Assembly: GCF_010894455.1 (NCBI RefSeq)
Contig: NZ_JAAIXY010000019.1
Coordinates: 1 to 64,000 of the forward strand
DNA: 64,000 nucleotides
From: Myxococcus eversor
GTDB lineage: Bacteria > Myxococcota > Myxococcia > Myxococcales > Myxococcaceae
Reading direction: 5' to 3'
Within the stretch, counting starts at the first letter, position 1, and each line of letters begins with the position of its first letter. Shown one piece after another: positions 1 to 14,269 of the stretch. Below the pieces are notes generated by a model. It saw nothing but the letters and a program-made list of their open reading frames with translations, was not told the origin of the DNA and made no database searches. The position numbers and the translations under genes were made by a program.

Positions 1-4685
<4,685 letters not shown>

Positions 4686-4698
4686 TGTGATTCACCCA

Positions 4699-4723
4699 GG
4701 GCCCGGGCCATGAGCCCGGGCCC
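4699..4723. terminator. Bidirectional hairpin between convergent genes
   Basis: A perfect 10-bp stem (GGGCCCGGGC / GCCCGGGCCC) with a 5-nt loop lies 14 bp after the NRPS stop and 22 bp after the stop of the convergent M56 gene. There is no T-tract, so its role as terminator rests on position and stem strength. Confidence 0.7.
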
Positions 4724-4744
4724 GTCCCTCTCACGGGACTTTCT

Positions 4745-5974
4745 TCAGCACCTGTCGGCTCTCTCGGGTGCCCACAGCGCCTCATCGGGTGTCCACGGAA
4801 GCTTGGGCGGAACCGGAACCGGGACAGTCTCGGGGCTCGGTGCGGCCGGCGGCGCGGGAGGGGCCATCGCCGCCGTCACCTCCGGGGCAACGGCAACCGG
4901 AGTCGCGAGCTCCTGGGCGGCCGAGTCCGAGCGAGCCCGCTGCGACTCGGGCTGCTCGCGAGCGACCAGTTGGAACGGCAGGAGGACCGCGAGGCCCAGG
5001 AGCAGCAGCGCCGCTCGCAACGAAGTCCGGCGTCGCGGAGCGGAGACATCGACGTGTTCCAGCATGGACAACCTCCTGTGCAACGTGTGGATGTGAGCTG
5101 AGGCACCGAGCGCAGCGGCGGTGCCTTGGGTGCGGGTGACGCCAAAGGCGAGGAGGAGCTGTCCATAGTCACCGGGCGCGGCCCCCGTGAGACGCAGAGC
5201 CTCGGCATCACAGGCCTCCTCTCGTGCCAGCGCATACTCCCGGGCTGTCTTGCGCACGAGTGGGTGGAAGAAGAGGACGCTCTCCGCGAGTGCTGGCACC
5301 CAGCCGAGCCACAGGTCGCGGCGCTGGAAGTGGGCCAGCTCATGCGCCAATGCCATCCGCAATGCTTCCAGGTCCAGGCACCGGACCCCCTGCGCGGGCA
5401 GCACGACCACCGGTGAGAGCATTCCCATGGCGAGAGGGCTCGTCACCTCCTCGGACATCAGGAGGCAGGGCACCCGGCGCAGTCCCGCGGCGGAGGAGAG
5501 TTCGCGGAGGGCCTTCTCGATGTCGGGTTGGCGCAGGGGCACCGCGCGAAGGCGCAGGCGACGCATGGCGTTCCAGGCGCGCACATGTCCCTTGAGCTGC
5601 CAGACCACGCCCAACCCCCACGCAACGAGCAGCACCGCCGCGCCCACCTGTCGCCAGGGCAGCGCATCGCGGCTGGGAGCCACGGGGAGCGGGGCGGCCA
5701 TGCTCGCTCCCTGCCCCATCGACTCCACTCCCGCCTGAACCGGCATGGGCAGAAGGGGAAGTGGCACCGGGCTCAGCGTCCCCAGGGACAGCACGAACTT
5801 GAGTGAGACCAGCCACCACAGTCCCGCGCGCAGGGCGGAGGGCATGCGCGGCACCGCGCGGGTCAGCGCCCAGACCAGGGCGGCCCACGGCGCCCCCTGC
5901 CAGGAAGCCCGCCACAGACACTCCAGCGCGGAGCCCCACCAGCCAAAGTCCGTCATCAGCCATTCAGTACCCAT
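4745..5974 (-). CDS. M56 family (BlaR1/MecR1-like) membrane metalloprotease
   Basis: 409 aa. BlaR1-type proteins sense a signal at the membrane and use a cytoplasmic-side zinc protease to trigger loss of the BlaI/MecI repressor. Here there are N-terminal membrane segments (about 15-70 and 110-127), the zinc motif HELAH at 211-215, the downstream EEACDAEAL motif near 252-260, and a further hydrophobic segment at about 325-340. After it comes a Pro-rich tail of about 70 residues in place of the penicillin-binding sensor domain, so the signal sensed is unknown. The ATG at 5974 has AAGGAG before it at good spacing. Two BlaI-type operators lie upstream, but no repressor gene is adjacent, which is unusual because blaI normally sits in the same operon. 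Confidence 0.85.
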   Translation of the reverse strand: MGTEWLMTDFGWWGSALECLWRASWQGAPWAALVWALTRAVPRMPSALRAGLWWLVSLKFVLSLGTLSPVPLPLLPMPVQAGVESMGQGASMAAPLPVAPSRDALPWRQVGAAVLLVAWGLGVVWQLKGHVRAWNAMRRLRLRAVPLRQPDIEKALRELSSAAGLRRVPCLLMSEEVTSPLAMGMLSPVVVLPAQGVRCLDLEALRMALAHELAHFQRRDLWLGWVPALAESVLFFHPLVRKTAREYALAREEACDAEALRLTGAAPGDYGQLLLAFGVTRTQGTAAALGASAHIHTLHRRLSMLEHVDVSAPRRRTSLRAALLLLGLAVLLPFQLVAREQPESQRARSDSAAQELATPVAVAPEVTAAMAPPAPPAAPSPETVPVPVPPKLPWTPDEALWAPERADRC

Positions 5975-6050
5975 GGGCGCACTCCTTCCCCTGCTTCCGA
6001 GACTTCAGCGGGGCCACGACGTCCTGGAACCGCCATGGACCCTTCCGCTT

Positions 6051-6095
6051 GACTACACCTGTAGTCAAAAGGTACGCGTGACTACAGCCGTAGTC
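6051..6095. promoter_or_regulatory. Tandem BlaI/MecI-type operators
   Basis: Two dyads match the TACA-N2-TGTA core of BlaI/MecI/CopY operators. Site 1 (6051-6066) has perfect 7-bp arms, GACTACA and TGTAGTC, around CC. Site 2 (6080-6095) has GACTACA and CGTAGTC around GC, with one mismatch. Centres are 29 bp apart. They lie 77-121 bp upstream of the M56 protease start and between it and a decayed gene on the other strand, so they probably control the protease gene. Confidence 0.75.
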
Positions 6096-6203
6096 AAGCC
6101 GCCCCGTGCGACACTCGAGCGCACCCCGGTCCTCCTCCTGACGGGCAGTGTCTCCCGACGTGCTCGCATTGGCCTTCAAATGCGGCCGAGCCAAGAGCGC
6201 CAC

Positions 6204-6697
6204 ATGCGCCGTTTCATCTCTCGACTTTCAGACTCGCTCCTTGGGTTGCTTGGTTACTCAGGCCTACCCGGCGCAGAGGACCGGTTCTGGCGATGGTTCC
6301 AGCGCAACGCAGCCAGGCTCTTTCAATTCGAGAAGGACCAAGCCCGGGATGGAGTGTGGTTGCCTTCCGGCAACGAAAGGGCACAGCCAACACCGTACAC
6401 CTGGGCAGTCTTTCACTCGGTCCTGATGACGTCTGGTTCAGGGTGGAAGCACAGCCAGGCCAGCGGGTGAGCCTCGACCTCTACATCCGCGGCTTCGTTC
6501 AGGGAGAGGGCGAACGCGAACGCTTCGCCCCTGCGGTGTACCTCATGCTCGACGACACCCTGGGGGAGTACGACGTCGAGACGAAGATTGGCGGCATCGA
6601 CTTCAAGGCCCTGCCGGAGAGTCCCGAGGAGAGCGGCCTGCGACCGCTTCCCGAGCTGGCCACAGTGATTGACGGAATCTTCTCTCCCAAGCCATAG
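6204..6697 (+). pseudogene. Decayed hypothetical gene with internal deletion and frameshift
   Basis: Two pieces that look like the two ends of one soluble protein lie in different frames. The first, from ATG 6204, reads MRRFISRL then FWRWFQRNAARLFQFEKDQ to about 6340. The second, in another frame from about 6345 to the stop at 6697, reads W-SVVAFRQRKG, then LSLGPDDVWFR, and ends with LMLDDTLGEYDVETKIG and a short tail. The end resembles a hypothetical family I recall from myxobacteria, in which about 60-80 residues separate the two parts. An internal deletion that also broke the frame explains this best. Because the family is only recalled, the call is moderate. Confidence 0.5.
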
Positions 6698-6916
6698 CGC
6701 GGAATTGTCGCGGCTCCGTGAAGGTGCCCGCACTTCAACGTTCCTGCCTGGCTTGAATCCATCCAAAGATTGACACAGCGAATTCGCCGCTCCCAAGGTT
6801 GGCCTGTCGCCGACGTTGGCGACCCGGAGCGCGTGCGGGTGTGAGCGAGCGCAATGGCTCTCACCCTCGAACGCGCATCGTCGTCCATCGCGTCGTTCAA
6901 TTCCGAGGAGCCCTCC

Positions 6917-8512
6917 ATGTCGAAACCAAGCCAGTCCGCGCCACCCCTCTTCCGCCTGCTGCCAGCACTCGCCGCGCTCGCCCTGGTCTTCACCGCGCCC
7001 ACCGCCAATGCCGCTTCGGCGGTCTACGGCGGAGGCCCGTTCTATTCCGGCGGCACCGCTGTGATGGACGACCTGCGCGCCTCCGGCTTCACCACCATCA
7101 TCCTCTGGAGCTTCCACATCGAGGACAACGGCGACCTCGTCTACAACGACATCCCCGTGGTCAGGAACGGCGCCTACATGGGCGACGCCGCATGGCCCAC
7201 CCGGCTGGCCACGCTCAAGACCGCGCCGACCTCGGTCAATCGCATCGAAGTGTCCATCGGCGCCTGGAGCGTCCCGGACTTCGAGCGCATGGCCAGGCTC
7301 GTCAACGGCACCGCCGCCGGATGCGGAACCACCCTGGTCTGCGGCACCGGCAGCAACAGCATCCTGTACAGGAACTTCCAGGCGCTGAAGACCGCCACCG
7401 GCGCGGATGCGGTGAACTTCGATGACGAGAGCGCCTACGACCTGGCCCCGACCACCACCTTCGGACAGATGCTGATTGGCCAGGGGTACAAAATCACCTT
7501 CGCGCCGTACACCCAGCAGACCTTCTGGCGGAACCTCCGGGACAACCTCGGCGGCGCGGTCGATAAAATCTACCTTCAGGTGTACGACGGCGGCGCCGGC
7601 AACAACCCGGCGAGCTGGAACACCGCGATGGGCATGACGGTGGACCCGGGCCTGTGGTCCCGGCATGGCACTGGCTGCACTGCGGGCGACAGCCCGGCCT
7701 CGGTGCAGACTCGGATGAGCGGATGGAAGACCAGCGCGGGCATCCGTGGCGGCTTCATGTGGCTGTACGACGACATCCAGCGGTGCTCCGCCCAGGGCAC
7801 GAGCGCGCAGTACGCGGCGGCCATCAACACCGCGGTCAGCGGCAACACCCCGCCAGTGGCGAACTTCAGCGTCACCGTCAGCAGCCTCACCGCCACCTTC
7901 ACCGATTCCTCCACCGACGCCGACGGCACCATCACCTCGCGCGGCTGGAACTTCGGCGACGGCACCACCTCCACCGCCACGAACCCCTCGCGCACCTATG
8001 CGAGCGCCGGCAACTACAACGTCTCCCTGACTGTCACCGACAACGCCGGCACCAGCCACACCAAGACGCAGACGGTGTCGGTCGGCGCGGGCTTCACCAA
8101 CCTGGCATTGAACAAGCCCACCACCAGTTCGACGGCATGCAACAGCAGCGAGTCGGCGGCCAAGGCGGTCAACGGCAGCGTCTCGGGCGGCACCACCGAC
8201 AAGTTCTGCTCACTCGTCTCCCCGTCGTGGATGCAGGTGGACCTGGGCTCGGCGCAGACGGTCAGCAGCTTCACCCTCAAGCATGCGGGCGCGGGCGGCG
8301 AATCGACGGGCTGGAACACCCGGGCCTTCACCATCCAGACCTCGAGCAACGGAACCACGTGGAGCACGCCCGTCACCGTGAGCAGCAACACCGACAGCAC
8401 GTCGACCCACGCCATCACCGCGACGTCCGCGCGCTACATCAAGCTCAACGTGACGACGCCGACCCAGAACGGAGACCCGGCGACGCGCCTCTACGAGTTC
8501 GAGGTCCGCTGA
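6917..8512 (+). CDS. Secreted protein with PKD and F5/8 type C (discoidin-like) domains
   Basis: 531 aa. A Sec signal peptide (MSKPSQ...APTANA, about 34 residues) leads into an N-terminal region of about 280 residues that begins AVYGGGPFYSGG. It resembles a TIM-barrel glycosidase-like fold (LRASGFTTIILWSF, NFDDESAYD), but I cannot assign a family. A PKD domain follows at about 310-395 (GWNFGDGTTSTATNPSRTYA), then a C-terminal F5/8-C domain of about 130 residues (NLALNKPTTSS, WMQVDLGSAQTVSSF, RLYEFEVR). The last two usually bind polysaccharide, so a secreted polysaccharide-binding or -degrading enzyme is likely. The ATG at 6917 is preferred to one at 6854 because GAGGAG precedes it by 6 bases and the signal peptide starts there. 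It is monocistronic. Confidence 0.85.
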   Translation: MSKPSQSAPPLFRLLPALAALALVFTAPTANAASAVYGGGPFYSGGTAVMDDLRASGFTTIILWSFHIEDNGDLVYNDIPVVRNGAYMGDAAWPTRLATLKTAPTSVNRIEVSIGAWSVPDFERMARLVNGTAAGCGTTLVCGTGSNSILYRNFQALKTATGADAVNFDDESAYDLAPTTTFGQMLIGQGYKITFAPYTQQTFWRNLRDNLGGAVDKIYLQVYDGGAGNNPASWNTAMGMTVDPGLWSRHGTGCTAGDSPASVQTRMSGWKTSAGIRGGFMWLYDDIQRCSAQGTSAQYAAAINTAVSGNTPPVANFSVTVSSLTATFTDSSTDADGTITSRGWNFGDGTTSTATNPSRTYASAGNYNVSLTVTDNAGTSHTKTQTVSVGAGFTNLALNKPTTSSTACNSSESAAKAVNGSVSGGTTDKFCSLVSPSWMQVDLGSAQTVSSFTLKHAGAGGESTGWNTRAFTIQTSSNGTTWSTPVTVSSNTDSTSTHAITATSARYIKLNVTTPTQNGDPATRLYEFEVR

Positions 8513-8625
8513 CCCTTCGAGAAGGACACCGGCCCGCGACACCCTCGCGGGTCGGCGCTGTACCTCCAGTCACACGGGCCCCCCTGCTTGCGGAGGGGAG
8601 GCTCCACGGGCTTGAGTGATGGCCC

Positions 8626-9090
8626 ATGAGTCTCGCGCCGCGCTGCCTCCTCGTCGTCTCCCTCCTCTGCGCCACGGGGTGTGGTGGCATCCGCCACATG
8701 ATGGGCGAGGACGAGTACCTGCGACAGCAGCTCTACGACTACGCCTACGACGTCCCGCTGGACACGGTCTGGGAGGCGGGCAAGCAGATGGCGGAGTCCG
8801 TCCACAGCGAGTCGCGAAGCGAGGATGGCGTCCGGACAGCGGTGGTCTCCATCCGCCGAGTCGTATGGCGCGACGAGACGGCGATCCAGGTGCTGTACAT
8901 GCGCGGCTGGGAAGAAGCAGGGCGCAGCTACGTGAAGTTCCTCTCGGGAGGCCACGGCCCCTCCATGCAACCCCATGACATCGAACTCCGGGAGGTGACC
9001 GCGGAGCTGGACCTGCTCACTCGCTTCGCTCCAGAAGATGCGGCGAAGTTCCGGGAGGGAGCCAGACGGGCGGGACAGCGCGCCCGGTAG
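8626..9090 (+). CDS. Small lipoprotein of unknown function
   Basis: 154 aa with a type II signal peptide ending in the lipobox LCATGC, so it is lipidated at about Cys19. The mature part is charged and has no family I recognise. It carries the segment YAYDVPLDTVWEAGKQM, which resembles domains found in other envelope lipoproteins that take the form xxP.d.VW.a. It ends just before the convergent COG3014-like lipoprotein gene, with only 12 bases between the two stops. Confidence 0.8.
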   Translation: MSLAPRCLLVVSLLCATGCGGIRHMMGEDEYLRQQLYDYAYDVPLDTVWEAGKQMAESVHSESRSEDGVRTAVVSIRRVVWRDETAIQVLYMRGWEEAGRSYVKFLSGGHGPSMQPHDIELREVTAELDLLTRFAPEDAAKFREGARRAGQRAR

Positions 9091-9102
9091 CGACGCGGAG
9101 CT

Positions 9103-10401
9103 TCAGCGCAGCGGCACGACGAGCACCTGGGTGCCCCGAGGACCGATGTCGACTTCGCGAGCCTCCTCCTGGTCGCCCCCGAGGATGCGCACGGTGTGCC
9201 TCCCCGGTGGGAGCGACAGGCGAACGACCTGGAACTCGGCGGGAAGACTGAGCCAGCCCTGCTCCATCAACGTCCCGTGTTCGATGGCGGAGCGCACGAG
9301 CAGATAGCCGCCCAGCGGAGGAATGAGCACGAAGAGGGACAGGGACCCGACCCGCGCCCACAGGTTCGCCTCACGCGTCGAATCAGAGCTCACGCCCAGG
9401 GCACCACGGCGCAGCAGGATGTTCTCCAGGGAGGTGACGGACTCCGCGCCCCAGCTTCCTGACGCCACCTCGACGCGGACCTGTCCGCGGCTCCAGGGCC
9501 GGGGGCAGACAGTCCAGACACTGGCCTCCTTCGAACGTGGCAGGACACACCGCTCCGGGAGCTTTCCCACCTCCACGACGACCACCAACGCTCCGGCCTC
9601 ACTCCCCGGAGCGGACGCGTCAGGTGTCGGAATGAGCCGCTCCAGTTCCGCGAGCTCCGGACGCCCGAGTCGGCGTGCCTCCGCGAGCAGCCTGGGCTCC
9701 AGGTGGGTCAGTCGGGAGGGAGCTCCGGGCGGGGCGCTCCGGGTGATTCGCCAGGCGGCGAGGTAGTCGAGGAAGGACGACTCCTCGTTCCCCGCCAACT
9801 CATGCGCCAACCCGCTCACGTAGAGCCCCATGGCGCTCTGCACCAGGTAGGGGCGCAGCTCCTCGTCGATGGGAATGACGTTGAGGTGCCGCTCCATCTT
9901 CACGTGGAGCCGCAGCTCCAGGTGCCGCTGGAGGTTCAGCGCGTTCGACAGCCGCGCCTCCACGGCCGCATCCTCGGGCCGCCCGAGCTGGAGGTAGTTC
10001 AGGGCGTTGAGCGTGTGCAGCATCTGGCGCTCCAGGGCCCCCATGCGCCAGGGGATGTTGCCGGTGAACTCCTCCGACACCCGGACATGCTCGTGCTCAT
10101 CCGCGAGCGCCGAAGCCTGGACCAGCACCCGGCTGCTGGCCTCCCAATCTCCCGCGCGGTGGAGCAGCCCTCCCCGGTCCGCCGCGACGAGCAGCGGGTC
10201 CAATTCCTCGCGCGTGGTGGCGGCGTCCAGCTCCTTCAGCGCGTCGTCGTAGCGCCCGACGTCCGCGAGCACGCGCATCTGCGCGGTCTGTTGCACGTAG
10301 CTGGCGCGACAGCCCGACAGCGCGGCGAGAAGGAGTGCGCCCAGCAGTCGCCAGAAGAGCCGCGATGGAAGGTTGGCGCCCCCGGAGAAGAAGTAGCCCA
10401 T
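9103..10401 (-). CDS. COG3014-like lipoprotein with TPR-like repeats
   Basis: 432 aa. A signal peptide (FWRLLGALLLAALSGC) ends in the lipobox LSGC. Next comes a helical region with pairs that look like tetratricopeptide units (GRYDDALKELDAA, LNYLQLGRPEDAAVEARLSNAL). The Ala-rich helix with the paired motif LERQMLHTLNALNYLQLG is what I recall for COG3014 lipoproteins. The last 130 residues look beta-rich and may form a sandwich (LPPGRHTVRILGGDQEEAREVDIG). The start is placed at ATG 10401, directly before the signal peptide; an upstream in-frame extension to 10701 has no such features. Function is unknown, probably in envelope assembly. Confidence 0.75.
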   Translation of the reverse strand: MGYFFSGGANLPSRLFWRLLGALLLAALSGCRASYVQQTAQMRVLADVGRYDDALKELDAATTREELDPLLVAADRGGLLHRAGDWEASSRVLVQASALADEHEHVRVSEEFTGNIPWRMGALERQMLHTLNALNYLQLGRPEDAAVEARLSNALNLQRHLELRLHVKMERHLNVIPIDEELRPYLVQSAMGLYVSGLAHELAGNEESSFLDYLAAWRITRSAPPGAPSRLTHLEPRLLAEARRLGRPELAELERLIPTPDASAPGSEAGALVVVVEVGKLPERCVLPRSKEASVWTVCPRPWSRGQVRVEVASGSWGAESVTSLENILLRRGALGVSSDSTREANLWARVGSLSLFVLIPPLGGYLLVRSAIEHGTLMEQGWLSLPAEFQVVRLSLPPGRHTVRILGGDQEEAREVDIGPRGTQVLVVPLR

Positions 10402-10506
10402 CCCGCTAGAATAGAACCATTCCGCGCACGGGCGCTCGATGTGAAGGTTGACCTGCTTCGTCGTTCCCGCGTAGCACCTCGAGGTCCAAGGCACCGCATC
10501 CCTGGC

Positions 10507-10707
10507 TGGTTCCTCGGCATCCATTGCTTCACGAAGTACGTCAAGGTGGCCTTCCTCAACGGCAGCTCGCTGCGCCCCCTTCCTCCCGGCGAGTCGAAGA
10601 CCCCGAACACGCGCTACCTCGACATTCGCGAGGATGACTCGCTCGACGAAGCCCAGTTCACCGCATGGGTGAAGCAGGCCAGCAAACTGCCCGGCGAGCA
10701 CATGTAG
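10507..10707 (+). pseudogene. C-terminal remnant of a DUF1801-family protein
   Basis: Reading + strand from about 10507 to the stop at 10707 gives a segment with KYVKVAFLNGSSL, PPGESK and RYLDIREDDSLDEAQ, ending VKQASKLPGEHM. This matches my memory of the C-terminal half of DUF1801 proteins. No start codon, signal or N-terminal half precedes it; upstream sequence belongs to the opposite-strand lipoprotein gene. I read it as a truncated gene left by a deletion. Confidence 0.5.
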
Positions 10708-10899
10708 GCGGCCCGCGGGGCGCCAGTCGAAGAGCCTGGGTGCGGGAACACTCCTCCTTTGTGAACCTGGGCTTCAGGGCCTTTTGCGGTCCCGGCGCAT
10801 AGTCCACGACGAAGCCACGACCTAGCTTTCTCGTGTCGACACAGAGCGCCGTGCCTGCCGTGCGGCCAGGCGCCACCGCCCCTCCGAGGAGAACCCGTC

Positions 10900-11652
10900 A
10901 TGGCCATCAGTGAGGAAGCGCAGCGCAACCACGACGCCCTGTTCCCGAATCACACGTCGACATTGAAGGTCACCGACCCCGAGTTGATAGAGGTCTTCGA
11001 CAACTGGGCCTTCGACGAGGTACTTCGTGAGTCCGTCCTGGACGCGAGGACGCGGCTGATGGTGCAACTGGCGGCGCTCATCGCCTCCCACGCCGTCAAT
11101 GAGTACCGGGTGATGCTGGGTGGCGCGCTCAACGTCGGCGTCACGCCGGTGGAGGCCAAGGAGATCCTCTACCAGGCCGTGCCCTACGTCGGGATGGCCA
11201 AGGTGTTCGACTTCATCCACGCGACCAACGAGGTGTTGAAGGCGCGCGGAGTCCCTCTGCCACTGGAGGGCCAGTCCACGACGACCCCGGAGAGTCGCCG
11301 GGAGAAGGGGCTCGACGTGCAGCGGCGCCTCTTTGGCGACACGGTCGACCAGCTCTACAAGAAGTCGCCCAAGGACCAGCTCCACATCCAGGCGTTCCTC
11401 TCCGCCAACTGCTTCGGTGACTATCTCACGCGCACGGGGTTGGACTTGAAGACGCGCGAGCTGCTCACCGTCTCGATGCTCGCGGCCCTGGGCGGGTGTG
11501 AGGCCCAGCTCGCCGGACACGTCGCCGGGAACCTGGCGGCCGGCAACGACCGGAAGGTCCTCGTCAGCACCGTCACCCATCTGTTGCCGTTCATCGGCTA
11601 CCCCCGAACACTCAACGCGCTCCGGGTCATCAACGAAGGCACGTCCCCCTGA
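10900..11652 (+). CDS. Carboxymuconolactone decarboxylase family protein, two-domain
   Basis: 250 aa with two tandem CMD-like domains, at about 5-115 and 140-245. Members share a helical AhpD-like fold and act as decarboxylases or peroxide-linked enzymes. The first repeat contains SRTRLMVQLAALIA-like DARTRLMVQLAALIAS; the second contains TRELLTVSMLAALGGCEAQLAGHV with one Cys. The usual AhpD CxxC pair is not present, so redox function in that style is unlikely. The gene is 66 bp from an aldo/keto reductase on the same strand, an arrangement often seen in detoxification or quinone-linked operons. Substrate unknown. Confidence 0.85.
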   Translation: MAISEEAQRNHDALFPNHTSTLKVTDPELIEVFDNWAFDEVLRESVLDARTRLMVQLAALIASHAVNEYRVMLGGALNVGVTPVEAKEILYQAVPYVGMAKVFDFIHATNEVLKARGVPLPLEGQSTTTPESRREKGLDVQRRLFGDTVDQLYKKSPKDQLHIQAFLSANCFGDYLTRTGLDLKTRELLTVSMLAALGGCEAQLAGHVAGNLAAGNDRKVLVSTVTHLLPFIGYPRTLNALRVINEGTSP

Positions 11653-12708
<1,056 letters not shown>

Positions 12709-12722
12709 GGCCGACGAGCGTC

Positions 12723-12757
12723 GCGCCCCACCCTCGGATGCGACGGCGGTGGGGCGC
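12723..12757. terminator. Hairpin terminator between convergent genes
   Basis: A perfect 10-bp stem (GCGCCCCACC / GGTGGGGCGC) with a 15-nt loop lies after the aldo/keto reductase stop and before the stop of the convergent RidA gene. Confidence 0.65.
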
Positions 12758-12781
12758 TCATGAGCGAGGGAGCCGCGTGCG

Positions 12782-13186
12782 TCAGCCCACGACCGCGGTG
12801 GCTTCAATCTCCACGAGGACCCCCGGCTCGAAGAGCACGGAGACGCCAATCAGCGAGGCCGGCGCGGGGACAATCTTCAACTCCTCGGAGACGCGTGCGA
12901 TGCCGGCGAGGAAGTCGGGCATCAGCTCTCGCTTCCAGTCGACCACGTAGAACGTCAGTCGAACGACATCGCTGAACGTCGCCCCTGCGGCGGCGAGGGC
13001 GATGGCGACGTTGCGATAGGCCTGGGCCACCTGTCCCGCCAGGTCCCCCCGCGCGACGAGCTGCCCCTCGGCGTCATACGCAACCTGTCCCGCGATGTGC
13101 ACCTGCCGGGTGCCGGTGGCAATCGCCACCTGTCGGTACACGTCGGTCTTCAAGAGGCCGTCGGGATTGAGCAAGGTCACTGGCAT
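12782..13186 (-). CDS. RidA family protein (enamine/imine deaminase-like)
   Basis: 134 aa, the usual length for the YjgF/YER057c/UK114 family, whose trimers hydrolyse reactive enamines or imines. The family fold is visible in VHIAGQVAYDAEGQLV, RGDLAGQVAQAYRNVAIAL and DVVRLTFYVVD, with a C-terminal VLFEPGVLVEIEATAVV where the canonical motif ends in an E-I-E-A-x-A pattern. The active-site Arg of RidA sits in a P-x-x-x-R context that I do not see clearly here, so it may belong to a RidA-like subgroup. The start ATG 13186 sits directly before MPVTLLNPDG. It is divergent from a LysR regulator 103 bp away, its likely controller. Confidence 0.88.
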   Translation of the reverse strand: MPVTLLNPDGLLKTDVYRQVAIATGTRQVHIAGQVAYDAEGQLVARGDLAGQVAQAYRNVAIALAAAGATFSDVVRLTFYVVDWKRELMPDFLAGIARVSEELKIVPAPASLIGVSVLFEPGVLVEIEATAVVG

Positions 13187-13289
13187 GTGAGGTCTCCATG
13201 AGGAAGTGATTGTGGGACTCATATACCCAGTCCATTGACGAACGGCGTTCCCCACTCCAGCGACGCGGGCGCTACAGTCGCTGGCCACG

Positions 13290-14222
13290 ATGAAACGCAC
13301 CCAGATGGATGAAATCTTCACCTTCATGTCCGTCGTGGAAGCGGGCAGCTTCGTCGGGGGTGGCCGAGCCATCGGACTGACCCGCTCGGCGGCCGGCAAG
13401 GCCTTGGCCCGGCTGGAGTCCCGCCTTGGAGTGCGCCTGTTGAATCGCACGACGCGCCACCTCAGCCTCACCGACGATGGCCGCATCTTCCATGCGCATT
13501 GCAAGCAGGTCCTCGCGGCCCTGGACGACGCGGAAGCCAGTGTCGGACAGCGAACGGGCAGACCCCGAGGGGTGCTGCGGCTCACCCTGCCCGGCGCCTT
13601 CGGCAGACTGCTCGTCCTTCCCTTGCTGCGGGACTATCTGCGGACCTGGCCCGAGGTGCAGGCGGAGGTGAGCTTCAGCGACCGCGTCGCGGATATCATC
13701 GAGGAGGGCTACGACCTCGCCGTGCGCATCAACGTGACGAGCACGGACACGCGCCTGGTCTCCCGAGTCGTCGCCCAACACCGCGTGGTCATCTGCGCCG
13801 CGCCCTCCTATCTCGATGCGCGTGGCGAGCCCGCGACGCTGGAGGAGCTCGCGACGCATGAGTGCCTGCTCTTCAGCAGCGGGGCTCGACGACAGCGCTG
13901 GCGGCTGCGCGAGAAGGGCGGCGCGTGGGTGATGGTGGAGGGGAAGAGCCGCCTTCGGCTCGACAGCGGCGAGGCGATTCGAGACGCGGCCGTCGCGGGA
14001 CTGGGCATCGCCTACCTGCCCGACTTCCTCGTCGACGAAGACCTGGCGAGCGGACGACTCGAGGCGCTGCTGCCCTCTTGCGAGACGGAGTTCGTCCCCA
14101 TCATGGCGCTCTATCCGAACAAGCGTCATCTGCCAGCGAAGGTGCGGCGCTTCATTGACCTGATGGCCGAGCAATGGAGCGCGAAGTCACCGCTCGCCCA
14201 GCCCGTCGACAGCAGGCCTTGA
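13290..14222 (+). CDS. LysR family transcriptional regulator
   Basis: 310 aa. An N-terminal winged helix (EIFTFMSVVEAGSFVGGGRAIGLTRSAAGKAL, then LESRLGVRLLNRTTR) precedes a LysR substrate-binding domain at about 90-295. It belongs to the common DsdC/PgrR-like group whose members often control oxidoreductase and RidA-type genes. The spacing to the divergent RidA gene (103 bp) makes autoregulation and control of that gene likely, though I could not assign a clear T-N11-A site. Its 3' end overlaps the promoter of the next merR gene. Confidence 0.9.
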   Translation: MKRTQMDEIFTFMSVVEAGSFVGGGRAIGLTRSAAGKALARLESRLGVRLLNRTTRHLSLTDDGRIFHAHCKQVLAALDDAEASVGQRTGRPRGVLRLTLPGAFGRLLVLPLLRDYLRTWPEVQAEVSFSDRVADIIEEGYDLAVRINVTSTDTRLVSRVVAQHRVVICAAPSYLDARGEPATLEELATHECLLFSSGARRQRWRLREKGGAWVMVEGKSRLRLDSGEAIRDAAVAGLGIAYLPDFLVDEDLASGRLEALLPSCETEFVPIMALYPNKRHLPAKVRRFIDLMAEQWSAKSPLAQPVDSRP

Positions 14223-14250
14223 CCTTGACACTGGTGTCAGGGGCTAACGT
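14219..14250 (+). promoter_or_regulatory. MerR-type promoter with long spacer and dyad
   Basis: A -35 (TTGACC, 14219-14224) and -10 (TAACGT, 14245-14250) are separated by 20 bp, longer than normal and typical of MerR-controlled promoters. A perfect dyad TGACAC-TG-GTGTCA (14226-14239) sits in the spacer. The -35 overlaps the last codon of the LysR gene. The merR ATG follows 20 bp after the -10. Confidence 0.7.
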
Positions 14251-14269
14251 TCGTTTCCAGGAGAGCCGG

